From NCBI GenBank assembly GCA_020628895.1, contig JAHDEM010000003.1, positions 83,565 to 124,347 of the forward strand: a stretch of DNA of 40,783 nt. Reading direction: 5' to 3'. Shown here one piece after another: positions 17,610-25,418 of the stretch. This DNA is from Candidatus Endobugula sp. GTDB taxonomy: Bacteria > Pseudomonadota > Gammaproteobacteria > Pseudomonadales > Cellvibrionaceae. Made by a program: the position numbers and the translations under genes. How positions within the stretch are numbered: position 1 is the stretch's first letter; each line of letters opens with the position of its first letter. Below the pieces are notes generated by a model. The model made no database searches, was not told where the DNA came from, and saw only the letters and a list, made by a program, of their open reading frames with translations.

Positions 17610-17640
17610 CAGTGGGTATTTAATGGGTGTGAACAGGCCT
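17610..17640. repeat. Solo terminal inverted repeat of the 36436-36701 MITE family
   Basis: These 31 bases match the right terminal repeat at 36671-36701 at 27 of 31 positions, and all four differences are transitions. They begin CAGTGGGTATTTAATG and end AGGCCT. No matching left end is visible nearby. The 20 or so bases before it (TGGCG...TTTTTTGG) loosely resemble the MITE interior, so this is probably a degraded, deleted copy. The outermost bases overlap the ruvX stop codon. Confidence 0.8.
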
Positions 17641-18055
17641 AGTATTGCTGTGCAAACCAGCTTTCTAGTATTAATCGTGCGGCAATAGAGTCGATGGGGT
17701 TTTGCTTGTAATTGCCTTTGTGGCCTCTTTCTTTGGCTTCTAATTTGGCATCATAGGTCGATAGCCGCTCATCCATTAGCTCCACTTTCAGATTAAAGCG
17801 ACCATGTAAGCGACGCGCAAATTTTCTAGCACGAGCCGATAGTTCACTTTCACTATCATCCATATTTAATGGTAGCCCAACAATAGCTATATCTGGACTC
17901 CACTCGTCTAGTAGAGCGCTGATTTGTTGCCAATCGGGGATGCCATCTTTTGCCTTCAGTGCTGGAAGTTCGCGCCCATTACCCGTTACAGATTGTCCGT
18001 AAGCGATGCCAATATTTTGTAAGCCATAATCAAAGGCGATAACGGTAGTCGACAT
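17639..18055 (-). CDS. ruvX: RuvX/YqgF, Holliday-junction resolvase-like 16S rRNA maturation nuclease
   Basis: A 138-residue RNase H-fold nuclease implicated in 16S rRNA 5' processing. The first strand AFDYGLQNIGIAYGQ carries the catalytic Asp, VGLPLNMDDSESELSARARKFA is the central motif, and LMDERLST plus DSIAARLILESW form the C-terminal acidic cluster. The start is set at MSTTVIAFDYG, four bases after the yqgE stop; a longer frame would run into yqgE. The stop codon is formed largely by the adjacent MITE end, so the last residues (FAQQY) may have been altered by it. Confidence 0.92.
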   Translation of the reverse strand: MSTTVIAFDYGLQNIGIAYGQSVTGNGRELPALKAKDGIPDWQQISALLDEWSPDIAIVGLPLNMDDSESELSARARKFARRLHGRFNLKVELMDERLSTYDAKLEAKERGHKGNYKQNPIDSIAARLILESWFAQQY

Positions 18056-18059
18056 GCGC

Positions 18060-18614
18060 TTATGCGTGACCTGCCTGAGAAGAGAGTAAATGCATATCCA
18101 CGCCAATTTGCTTTGCAGAGCAATGCCAGCGCTCACTAATTGGAGTATTAAAAATAATTTGCTTTTCTGCGGGCACAGTGAGCCAACTATTTTGTGCGAT
18201 TTCTTCCTCTAGCTGGCCAGCATCCCAGCCAGCATAACCTAAAGCGATAAGTGATTCGTTAGGCCCATTGTTTTGCGCAATATCCTCAAGAATATCTTTT
18301 GATCCGGTAATATACACATCATCAGAGACTGGTTGAGTTGAGGCCCATTGTTTTTCGCTGGAATGAAGAACAAAACCTCTTTCTTTTTGCACCGGACCTC
18401 CTATTAATAAGGGTGAGTTATCCCCGTAATTATCATTGAGCTGGAGTTGACTGAAGAGCTCGCTATAGGAAATAGATGCCGGTTGGTTAATCACCAGACC
18501 CATAGCGCCCCCTTGATTATGTTCACAAATATAGGTGACTGACTGGGAGAAGCGAGGGTCGGCTAAGCCTGGCATGGCAACTAGAAAGTGATTTTTAAGA
18601 GAGTTTAGCATCAT
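18060..18614 (-). CDS. yqgE: YqgE/AlgH family protein (DUF179)
   Basis: A cytoplasmic protein of about 184 residues with the family blocks FLVAMPGLADPRFSQSVTYICEH, GAMGLVINQPASISYSELF, GGPVQKERGFVLHS and ALGYAGWDAGQLEEEIAQNSWL. P. aeruginosa AlgH is the homologue; its biochemical function is not settled. The start is chosen at MMLNSLKNHFLVAMP because the upstream extension (28 residues) has no counterpart in the family. It lies between tonB3 and ruvX, as in Pseudomonas. Confidence 0.92.
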   Translation of the reverse strand: MMLNSLKNHFLVAMPGLADPRFSQSVTYICEHNQGGAMGLVINQPASISYSELFSQLQLNDNYGDNSPLLIGGPVQKERGFVLHSSEKQWASTQPVSDDVYITGSKDILEDIAQNNGPNESLIALGYAGWDAGQLEEEIAQNSWLTVPAEKQIIFNTPISERWHCSAKQIGVDMHLLSSQAGHA

Positions 18615-18726
18615 CACAATATTACTGCGTTGGATTAATGTTAATGTAAACGTTAGTGCCTGCTTTATGTGGCTATATATTGTACAGTTTACCTGAAACA
18701 ATCATAGAGTAAATGACTTAATGGTT

Positions 18727-19641
18727 TTATTGTGAGGTTGTTAAGCCACTAATATTAAAATGCCAGGTACGGATAATAACAAGATGCTCAAAATCCTTGC
18801 GAATACTGGGTGGAAAAGCCAGAAAAGGTGATGCTTGACGGACAATATGCTGAGCTGCATGATCAAATAGTGTCTGTCCAGAAGATTGTTTCAAATTAAT
18901 ACTCACAATCGTCCCATCATATTTAATCACAACTTCTAACCGCAGTTTTCCCGTAAGCCCTTTACGCAATGCTTCTGCGGGGAAGTTTTTATTGCCAAAC
19001 GACTCGATTTTCTGTGTCCATTGGTTGAGGTATGCCGCTTCTTCGGAAGCCATTGTCGATACTGAAGTAAGTATTCGCTCACGAGGGATGTTGGCCAAAG
19101 TCTGCCTTTGTACCGCCAACTTGGCTTTTAAACTGGCTATTTGAAAACTGATGGCATCAACGTCTGCCTGGTCTTCACCGGTTTTTGCTTCTTGTTGTTC
19201 GTTAAGCTCTGTAGCATTGTTAATTACATTGTCAGCATCAGTGCTAGAGATCACACGGTTATCATCAGGTTTAGCGGCGGCATATTGTTTTTGCTCGGTG
19301 ATGATGGTGTCGTTAATGACTTGGCTATCAAATGCAGGAGGGATTATATCGGTGGTGATTTCTCTTGCTTGCTTTTCTGTGCCGCTGCCGATTTGATTAG
19401 ATTGAGCAAGAAAATCCGCTTTCTCCGGCGCATTGGCTGAAGCGTGTGTGGCTAAGGTTACCGTAACGCTGGGTGCGCTTTCAGTGGGTTTGCTATTTTC
19501 AAATGTGAGTCCAAAAATCAGCAAACCATGGACCGCTAATGCTAAGAACACAGTAAAACTCAGACGATCGCCGCTAGAGGCTGTCATCAGTGCGGTGTCT
19601 GATGCTGCTGATGGATTAGTGGGTGGTGTTTCTTGTCTCAT
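18727..19641 (-). CDS. tonB3: TonB-family energy transducer, TonB3-like
   Basis: A 304-residue inner-membrane protein. A cytoplasmic N-tail (1-26) precedes a single transmembrane helix (about 29-49, FLALAVHGLLIFGLTF), a long periplasmic spacer rich in polar and helical sequence (60-205), and a C-terminal TonB domain (AYLNQWTQKIESFGNKNFP, LEVVIKYDGTIVSINLKQSSG, FLAFPPSIRKD). The spacer lacks the strong Pro-Lys/Pro-Glu repeat of classical TonB. Position between gshB and yqgE matches P. aeruginosa PA0406 (TonB3), reported to be needed for twitching motility. The partner receptor is not in this window. Confidence 0.88.
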   Translation of the reverse strand: MRQETPPTNPSAASDTALMTASSGDRLSFTVFLALAVHGLLIFGLTFENSKPTESAPSVTVTLATHASANAPEKADFLAQSNQIGSGTEKQAREITTDIIPPAFDSQVINDTIITEQKQYAAAKPDDNRVISSTDADNVINNATELNEQQEAKTGEDQADVDAISFQIASLKAKLAVQRQTLANIPRERILTSVSTMASEEAAYLNQWTQKIESFGNKNFPAEALRKGLTGKLRLEVVIKYDGTIVSINLKQSSGQTLFDHAAQHIVRQASPFLAFPPSIRKDFEHLVIIRTWHFNISGLTTSQ

Positions 19642-19660
19642 TCAATCAATGCATGTCATG

Positions 19661-20611
19661 CTATAGTTGAGGTAATTGCTTAACGATGGCATCCATCAGG
19701 CGTTCACCAATGCGAGTATCGTACGCGCGATCTATCTCTTGCGCGCAGGTGGGGCTGGTAACATTAATTTCTGTTAAATAGTCTCCGATCACATCTAGGC
19801 CAACAAACAATAGCCCTTTCTCTTTTAATGTGGGACCTACTTGTTCGGCAATCCAGTAGTCTCGTTCGGATAATGGTTGTGGTTGTCCGCGGCCTCCTGC
19901 GGCCAAATTACCTCGAGTTTCTCCCTCGGCTGGAATTCTGGCTAAACAGTAGGAAACGGGCTCTCCATTAATCATTAAAATACGTTTATCCCCATTTTTA
20001 ATATCAGGGATAAACTTTTGTGCCATTACCATTTCATTGTTTGCGATTAATGTCTCAAGAATCACACCAAGGTTAGGGTCGTTATGTTTGCAGCGAAAAA
20101 TACCGCTGCCGCCCATGCCGTCTAAAGGTTTAAAAATAACATCCCCATGTTCTTGATGGAATGCTCGCAAATGTTTGGCATTGCGGCTGACGGTTAATGG
20201 TGGACAGCATTGGGGGAATTGGGTAGCAAATAGCTTTTCATTACAGTCGCGCAAACTGCGAGGATCATTAACTACTAGGGCGCCTTGCTCTTGCGCCGTT
20301 TCTAGAATAAAAGTGCTCTGTAGAAAGGGGATATCAAAAGGGGGATCTTTGCGCATTAAAATCACATCTAACTCGCCCAGCGTGTATATGGTTTCTTCGC
20401 CCAATTCATGCCATTTCTCACTATCGTTAAACACCTGTAAGGGCTGGCCGTAGGCTTTGGCAATATGGTTATCTAGAAATAGGTTATGGGGTTCAAGATA
20501 CACTAGCTCCCAGCCTTTATCGGCTGCCGCTAGTAGGAGCGACAAGCTGGTATCTTTAAGAAAATTGATGTGTGCAATGGGGTCCATTACAACACCTAAA
20601 CGTACTGACAT
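19661..20611 (-). CDS. gshB: Glutathione synthetase GshB
   Basis: An ATP-grasp ligase joining gamma-glutamylcysteine and glycine. The start MSVRLGVVMDPIAHINFLKDTSL is typical and gives 316 residues; a longer frame would add 37 residues with no family counterpart. VILMRKDPPFDIPFLQSTFILE, VNDPRSLRDCNEKLFA, IFKPLDGMGGSGIFR, AGGRGQPQPLSERD and ENVTSP-type NVTSPTC at the end are all present. It heads a minus-strand operon with tonB3, yqgE and ruvX and is divergent from pilG. Confidence 0.95.
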   Translation of the reverse strand: MSVRLGVVMDPIAHINFLKDTSLSLLLAAADKGWELVYLEPHNLFLDNHIAKAYGQPLQVFNDSEKWHELGEETIYTLGELDVILMRKDPPFDIPFLQSTFILETAQEQGALVVNDPRSLRDCNEKLFATQFPQCCPPLTVSRNAKHLRAFHQEHGDVIFKPLDGMGGSGIFRCKHNDPNLGVILETLIANNEMVMAQKFIPDIKNGDKRILMINGEPVSYCLARIPAEGETRGNLAAGGRGQPQPLSERDYWIAEQVGPTLKEKGLLFVGLDVIGDYLTEINVTSPTCAQEIDRAYDTRIGERLMDAIVKQLPQL

Positions 20612-20688
20612 AATGTAATTCGCTCTAGGTATGGCTGTGTATGATATATTGTGTGGCAGTCTACAACAGTTTGTTACTTTTATCAGTG

Positions 20689-20716
20689 TTAAGAGCAACA
20701 TACGTTCCGTTCTTAA
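20689..20716. promoter_or_regulatory. Inverted repeat in the gshB-pilG divergent promoter region
   Basis: TTAAGA at 20689-20694 and TCTTAA at 20711-20716 are perfect inverted repeats around 16 bases that themselves contain AAC...GTT. The 268-base region must hold promoters for both the gshB operon and the Pil-Chp operon, so an operator is plausible. I see no convincing consensus promoter. Confidence 0.3.
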
Positions 20717-20879
20717 TAACAAAGATGAGTTTTGTTACTCCAAATATGGATATATGGTAGCTTCTGTGTTAAAAAGCTTATGGCTTCTTGCGATGTCGAG
20801 AAGTGTGTGCATGTTAGATAATCAAAAAGAAAAACTAAAAAATGATTGATAGCAAAAGATTACAGGGGATTTAAGTTGT

Positions 20880-21257
20880 ATGAGTGTGTCTCTGGAAAGC
20901 CTAAAGGTAATGGTGATTGATGACAGTAAGACAATTCGTCGTACTGCAGAAACCCTATTGACCAAGGCTGGTTGTGAAGTAGTGACAGCAACAGACGGTT
21001 TCGATGCATTGGCCAAGATAGCCGATAGCCGTCCCAATATTATTTTTGTCGATATTATGATGCCTCGATTAGATGGTTATCAGACCTGTGCATTAATCAA
21101 AAACAATAGTGAATTCAAGTCAACTCCGGTCATTATGTTATCAAGTAAAGATGGTTTATTTGATAAAGCTAAAGGCCGTATTGTGGGTTCAGATCAATAT
21201 TTAACCAAACCCTTTAGTAAAACGGAGCTATTGGCTGCGATTGAAGCGTATGTCTAA
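20880..21257 (+). CDS. pilG: Twitching motility response regulator PilG
   Basis: A 125-residue stand-alone CheY-like receiver. Acidic residues in VIDDSKTIR, the phospho-acceptor Asp58 in FVDIMMPRLDG, Ser/Thr in LSSKD and Lys in TKPFSK are intact. In Pseudomonas PilG promotes pilus extension and cAMP production and is phosphorylated by ChpA. The start is preceded by AGGGG. First gene of the Pil-Chp operon; pilH follows after 38 bases. Confidence 0.96.
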   Translation: MSVSLESLKVMVIDDSKTIRRTAETLLTKAGCEVVTATDGFDALAKIADSRPNIIFVDIMMPRLDGYQTCALIKNNSEFKSTPVIMLSSKDGLFDKAKGRIVGSDQYLTKPFSKTELLAAIEAYV

Positions 21258-21295
21258 GTCTTTGACTTGGCGTCTAGATAAATTTGAGGAAACGT

Positions 21296-21661
21296 ATGCT
21301 TAAAGTATTAATTATCGATGATTCACCGACAGAAGTGTATAAGTTAACCACTATTCTCGAAAAGCAAGGTTATGTTGTAGAGGTGGCTGAAACCGGTGAG
21401 CAAGGTCTTGAAATGGCTAGAACTAATCCGCCGGATCTGATTTTAATGGATGTTGTTATGCCTGGTTTGAATGGTTTTCAGGCAACACGCCAGCTAAGCC
21501 GTTCACCGCAAACAGCGAATGTGCCTGTGGTGATTGTCTCTACTAAAGATCAAGCGACAGATAAGGTATGGGGTATGCGCCAGGGTGCCAAAGCTTATCT
21601 AGTTAAGCCTATTAGTGAAGCTCAGCTGTTAGATGCTGTGAACGAAGCGCTATCGGCATAG
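21296..21661 (+). CDS. pilH: Twitching motility response regulator PilH
   Basis: A 121-residue receiver with the acidic pair in IIDDSPTEVYKLT, Asp52 in LMDVVMPGLNG, STKDQ and VKPISE. In Pseudomonas PilH is the second CheY-like output of the Chp kinase, acting as a counterweight or phosphate sink to PilG. The ATG at 21296 has TTTGAGGAAA just upstream; an in-frame TTG at 21284 lies within that site and is not a credible start. Confidence 0.95.
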   Translation: MLKVLIIDDSPTEVYKLTTILEKQGYVVEVAETGEQGLEMARTNPPDLILMDVVMPGLNGFQATRQLSRSPQTANVPVVIVSTKDQATDKVWGMRQGAKAYLVKPISEAQLLDAVNEALSA

Positions 21662-21757
21662 CAGCTTATGTTTAAAGGGGCGAGAGTAACCTGCTTTTTT
21701 TGCCGCTTTGCTTATATAAATCATGTAGTAATGTTGTGACCTTGAGGTAAAAACAGA

Positions 21758-22303
21758 ATGACAGATCAGGTATCGGCCTATTCAGTTTTACAAACCTTAG
21801 CGCAAGATAGCTTATCGTCAGCGCAGCAACTTCCTGCACAACTAGATTCTACCCCTCAATGGAAAGGTGTTGGCTTTTCATTGATGGGGTTTGACTTCGT
21901 CGCCTCTCTTGATGAAGTGTCTGAAATGTTAGAAGTCCCTCCTTTAAGTCAGTTGCCCAGTGTGCATTCATGGGTAAAGGGAGTTGCTAATGTGCGAGGG
22001 CGTTTGTTGCCCGTGTTCGATTTAGCCGCTTTCTTTGGCGGTACGCTGAATAATAATCGCAAAGGGCAGCGTTTATTAGTATTTGAAGGTTTGGGTCTAT
22101 ATGTTGGTTTATGGGTGGACCATATATACGGGATTAAGACCTTTGAGGCGGATACTCAAAATCGGGAAATAGCATCGAATACTCCCACGACGATGGCAGA
22201 GTATTTGATGGGTGCATTTCATGACGATGGAAAGTGTTGGAATACATTTAACTTGCCTTTTTTGGCAGAAGATAGTCGCTTCTTGCATGTTGCGGCGGAC
22301 TAA
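21758..22303 (+). CDS. pilI: CheW-like adaptor PilI
   Basis: A 181-residue protein with one CheW domain (about residues 32-175). WKGVGFSLMGFDFVASLDEVSEML, LPSVHSWVKGVANVRGRLLPVFDL and the final NLPFLAEDSRFLHVA follow PilI. It couples the receptor PilJ to the kinase ChpA. The 35-residue N-terminal extension before the first strand is polar and Ser/Gln-rich. It lies 96 bases after pilH and 91 before pilJ. Confidence 0.93.
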   Translation: MTDQVSAYSVLQTLAQDSLSSAQQLPAQLDSTPQWKGVGFSLMGFDFVASLDEVSEMLEVPPLSQLPSVHSWVKGVANVRGRLLPVFDLAAFFGGTLNNNRKGQRLLVFEGLGLYVGLWVDHIYGIKTFEADTQNREIASNTPTTMAEYLMGAFHDDGKCWNTFNLPFLAEDSRFLHVAAD

Positions 22304-22394
22304 AATTGACGGTTATTTCTACGTATCATGGGTGCGTTGTTATTACCTGCAGAATGATGAAAATGAAACTTGATGCTTTATCTAGGGCAACACT

Positions 22395-24512
22395 ATGAAA
22401 AACTCAGCAATTTCTCTGTCGCAGCGAAACTTTAATGCAGGCTATGCATTTTGGATTTTACTGATTATTGTCTCGCTGGCTATTCTTATCTACGGTGGTT
22501 ACAGGCTTGCCGTCTTTGAACCCTACAAGGAGGCCCAGGTAAGAGCGCAAGCGATTGATACCATTATTACGGATATCGAAACGCTCCCTGATGTTGTCTC
22601 TCAGTTAGAGCTCGTTGGTGATGAAGCTTCTGGTGATGTATTAGAATTAATTAATAGTATTGAATTTAAGTGGGGCGTTCTACAGTCGCAGGAGCAATTT
22701 TCGCCGACAACTGTGGCAAAAACACAACAAGATATGGATGCGTTGCTAACCGCTGTTCGCAATCGTGTCTCTGGAGACCTTCAATTCTTCATTCCTACTG
22801 CGTTCACTAAACCTCTACTCGAGAGTTTTGGTGCCCATCGTATCGAGATTATTACGCAAGCCGGTAGCCCATTAAGTAAAGAAGAAATCATAGCAGTGAC
22901 TGTTGCAACCGTGATGTTAGTGATTAGTTTTATCACGCTAGGTTATCTGTTTAACCGGGATGCAAAAGCTCGCCTTGCGATTTCAGAAGAAGATAACGGC
23001 CTTAACCAAGCGGCTATTTTGCGCTTGCTCGATGAATTGGCTGATCTTGCTGATGGTGACTTAACGGTGACAACAACCGTATCGGAAGATTTTACAGGCG
23101 CTATTGCCGACTCGGTTAATTTTACCATCGACCAATTACGTCAGTTAGTATCTCGTATCAACCAAACAGCTGTGCAGGTATCTGGTGCGGCGCAAGAATC
23201 TCAGCAAACCGCGTTACAGCTTGCTGAAGCATCTGACCATCAGGCGCAAGAAATTGCTGGGGCCTCGGCTGCGATTAACGAAATGGCGGTGACTATTGAC
23301 CAAGTATCGGCGAATGCTGCCGAATCGGCGTTGGTTGCGAGTAAATCGGTATCGATTGCGAACAATGGTGCAAAACTGGTACAGAACACGATTCACGGGA
23401 TGGATACTATTCGTGAGCAGATTCAGGATACGTCGAAACGTATTAAACGCTTAGGTGAATCATCACAAGAAATTGGTGATATCGTGAGTCTAATTAACGA
23501 TATTGCTGACCAAACCAACATCTTGGCACTTAACGCGGCTATTCAGGCGTCGATGGCTGGCGATGCTGGTCGAGGCTTCGCCGTGGTAGCGGATGAGGTA
23601 CAGCGTCTTGCGGAACGCTCAGCTAGTGCAACAAAACAAATCGAATCACTAGTAAAAACTATTCAAAGTGATACCAACGAAGCGGTAACATCGATGGAAC
23701 AGACCACATCAGAGGTGGTTGGTGGTGCTCGCCTTGCACAGGATGCGGGTGTTGCACTAGAAGAGATTGAAGGGGTATCGGCCAATATTGCGGAACTGAT
23801 TCAAAACATTTCTAATGCTGCGCGCCAACAGGCATCATCTGCTGGTCATATTTCTAATACGATGAATGTTATTCAGGAAATTACATCGCAAACCTCAGCG
23901 GGTACCGGTGCAACCGCGCAGGCAATTGGTGATCTTGCAGGCATGGCGCTCGAACTTCGAGAGTCGGTAGCTGGTTTTACCTTACCTGATGATATGCAAA
24001 CAGAGGGGGCAGGCAATGATGCATGGTTATTTGAAGACAGTCCTTCTGACCCAGTAGCATCACCTGAGGTCGCAGAGGTTTCTGAAACACCATCGCCAGT
24101 ACCACCTTCTCAGCCTCAGCCAGTTGCTGCACGGGTTGTACCCGCGCCATTACCTATTGAGGACGATGATCTCGATGACTTCGATTTATCCGGCACAGAT
24201 ACCCCTGCTCAAAACTTATCAGAAGGTGTAGAAGAGTTATTTGATAGCGAAGAAGATTTTGATTTTTCTACGCCAGTCCCAGATCCTATAGCCGTAGCTG
24301 AAGAGCCGTCTCCCAGTAATAGTGATGAGATGATCTCGCTGAACTTTGACGATAAAGAAGATGAGTTCGACTTTTCTGAAGAGATGTTTAATTTGGCCGA
24401 TAGTGAGGGTTTGGATTTAGATGACGATGATGTTAGCTTAAGTGATGATGAATTTGATTTTTCAGATTTCGAATTCACCGAAGATGATAAAGAACCAACA
24501 CCAGTAGGCTAA
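22395..24512 (+). CDS. pilJ: Pilus methyl-accepting receptor PilJ, short sensor and acidic tail
   Basis: A 705-residue chemoreceptor. TM1 is about 19-40, periplasmic domain 41-165, TM2 166-186, HAMP about 205-255, and the MCP signalling hairpin has its conserved tip at 359-410 (SLINDIADQTNILALNAAIQ, GRGFAVVADEVQRLAER). The receptor core ends near 530. P. aeruginosa PilJ has a periplasmic part of roughly 260 residues, so this sensor is about half size. The core is followed by a 170-residue Pro-rich then very acidic tail with repeated DFDLS/DFDFS-like motifs at 595, 621, 657 and 686. The tail is in frame with pilK one base after its stop. Its function is unknown; it may be a docking segment for PilK, ChpB or the adaptor proteins. 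Confidence 0.93.
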   Translation: MKNSAISLSQRNFNAGYAFWILLIIVSLAILIYGGYRLAVFEPYKEAQVRAQAIDTIITDIETLPDVVSQLELVGDEASGDVLELINSIEFKWGVLQSQEQFSPTTVAKTQQDMDALLTAVRNRVSGDLQFFIPTAFTKPLLESFGAHRIEIITQAGSPLSKEEIIAVTVATVMLVISFITLGYLFNRDAKARLAISEEDNGLNQAAILRLLDELADLADGDLTVTTTVSEDFTGAIADSVNFTIDQLRQLVSRINQTAVQVSGAAQESQQTALQLAEASDHQAQEIAGASAAINEMAVTIDQVSANAAESALVASKSVSIANNGAKLVQNTIHGMDTIREQIQDTSKRIKRLGESSQEIGDIVSLINDIADQTNILALNAAIQASMAGDAGRGFAVVADEVQRLAERSASATKQIESLVKTIQSDTNEAVTSMEQTTSEVVGGARLAQDAGVALEEIEGVSANIAELIQNISNAARQQASSAGHISNTMNVIQEITSQTSAGTGATAQAIGDLAGMALELRESVAGFTLPDDMQTEGAGNDAWLFEDSPSDPVASPEVAEVSETPSPVPPSQPQPVAARVVPAPLPIEDDDLDDFDLSGTDTPAQNLSEGVEELFDSEEDFDFSTPVPDPIAVAEEPSPSNSDEMISLNFDDKEDEFDFSEEMFNLADSEGLDLDDDDVSLSDDEFDFSDFEFTEDDKEPTPVG

Positions 24513-24513
24513 T

Positions 24514-25368
24514 ATGTCTTGGTCTTTTAAGAAGTTTGATGTACTGCCAGAAAGTAAATTTTTGTTGTGGGAAAAACTTCTCGAAGCGCGCACGGGCATA
24601 CAATTAGCATCCCAGCAAAAGGTGTTGTTGCAAACGCAAATCGCTATTCGTATGCGTGAACTGAATATCACGAGCTATGACGACTACTATGATCAGGTTA
24701 AACAAGATAATAAAGCGGGCCTGATCGAGTGGCAGATATTGGTTGATCGTTTAGTGGTTAAAGAAACCACTTTTTTTCGTCATCGCCCATCTCTTGATTT
24801 TGTTTGTCAGTATCTCAAAAACAAAATAGATCAAAAAACCTTGCATGATAGCTTCGATATTTGGAGTGTTGGTTGCTCTACAGGCGAAGAGCCCTATGGC
24901 TTAGCCATGCTGGTTAATGATTGTTTAGAAAAAAGCCAAGAGCATTTTTATTTTGGTATTACAGCTGTTGATGTCAGTCTGCCAGTTTTGTCGATTGCCC
25001 GCAGAGGTGTTTATGGCGAGCGTAGTTTGGCTTTTGTTAACGAGGAAGAGAGACAGCGTTATTTTCGCCCTCATGATGAACAGCATTTAGAAGTGCTTCC
25101 ACGTTTAAAGAAACGTGTTTGCTTCTCACAGGCGAATATCAATAAGTTAAATGTTATGCCAGTTCAACTAATGGATGTTGTTTTTTGTCAGAACGTCTTA
25201 ATTTATTTTCGTCGCTGGAGACGCCGAGAGATTCTTAATCAATTGGTTAATCGTTTAAAGCCTGGTGGATTGTTAATTATTGGATTGGGCGAAACAACTG
25301 ATTGGCAACACGAAGAGATGCAACGAGTCGATAACGATGAAGTGCAAGCCTATATTAAGAGGATATAG
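24514..25368 (+). CDS. pilK: CheR-type receptor methyltransferase PilK
   Basis: A 284-residue SAM-dependent methyltransferase that methylates receptor glutamates. The N-terminal helical CheR_N domain is about 10-75 (GIQLASQQKVLLQTQIAIRM). The catalytic domain carries the SAM motif DIWSVGCSTGEEPYGLAML, VDVSLPVLSIARRGVYGERS, and MDVVFCQNVLIYF. Length and blocks fit PilK. It begins just after the pilJ stop (1-base spacing), and chpA follows after 50 bases. Confidence 0.94.
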   Translation: MSWSFKKFDVLPESKFLLWEKLLEARTGIQLASQQKVLLQTQIAIRMRELNITSYDDYYDQVKQDNKAGLIEWQILVDRLVVKETTFFRHRPSLDFVCQYLKNKIDQKTLHDSFDIWSVGCSTGEEPYGLAMLVNDCLEKSQEHFYFGITAVDVSLPVLSIARRGVYGERSLAFVNEEERQRYFRPHDEQHLEVLPRLKKRVCFSQANINKLNVMPVQLMDVVFCQNVLIYFRRWRRREILNQLVNRLKPGGLLIIGLGETTDWQHEEMQRVDNDEVQAYIKRI

Positions 25369-25418
25369 CCCTATGTATTGCGCAATCCTTTTCGTGTTAA
25401 AAACGGTGAGTAGGTAAT

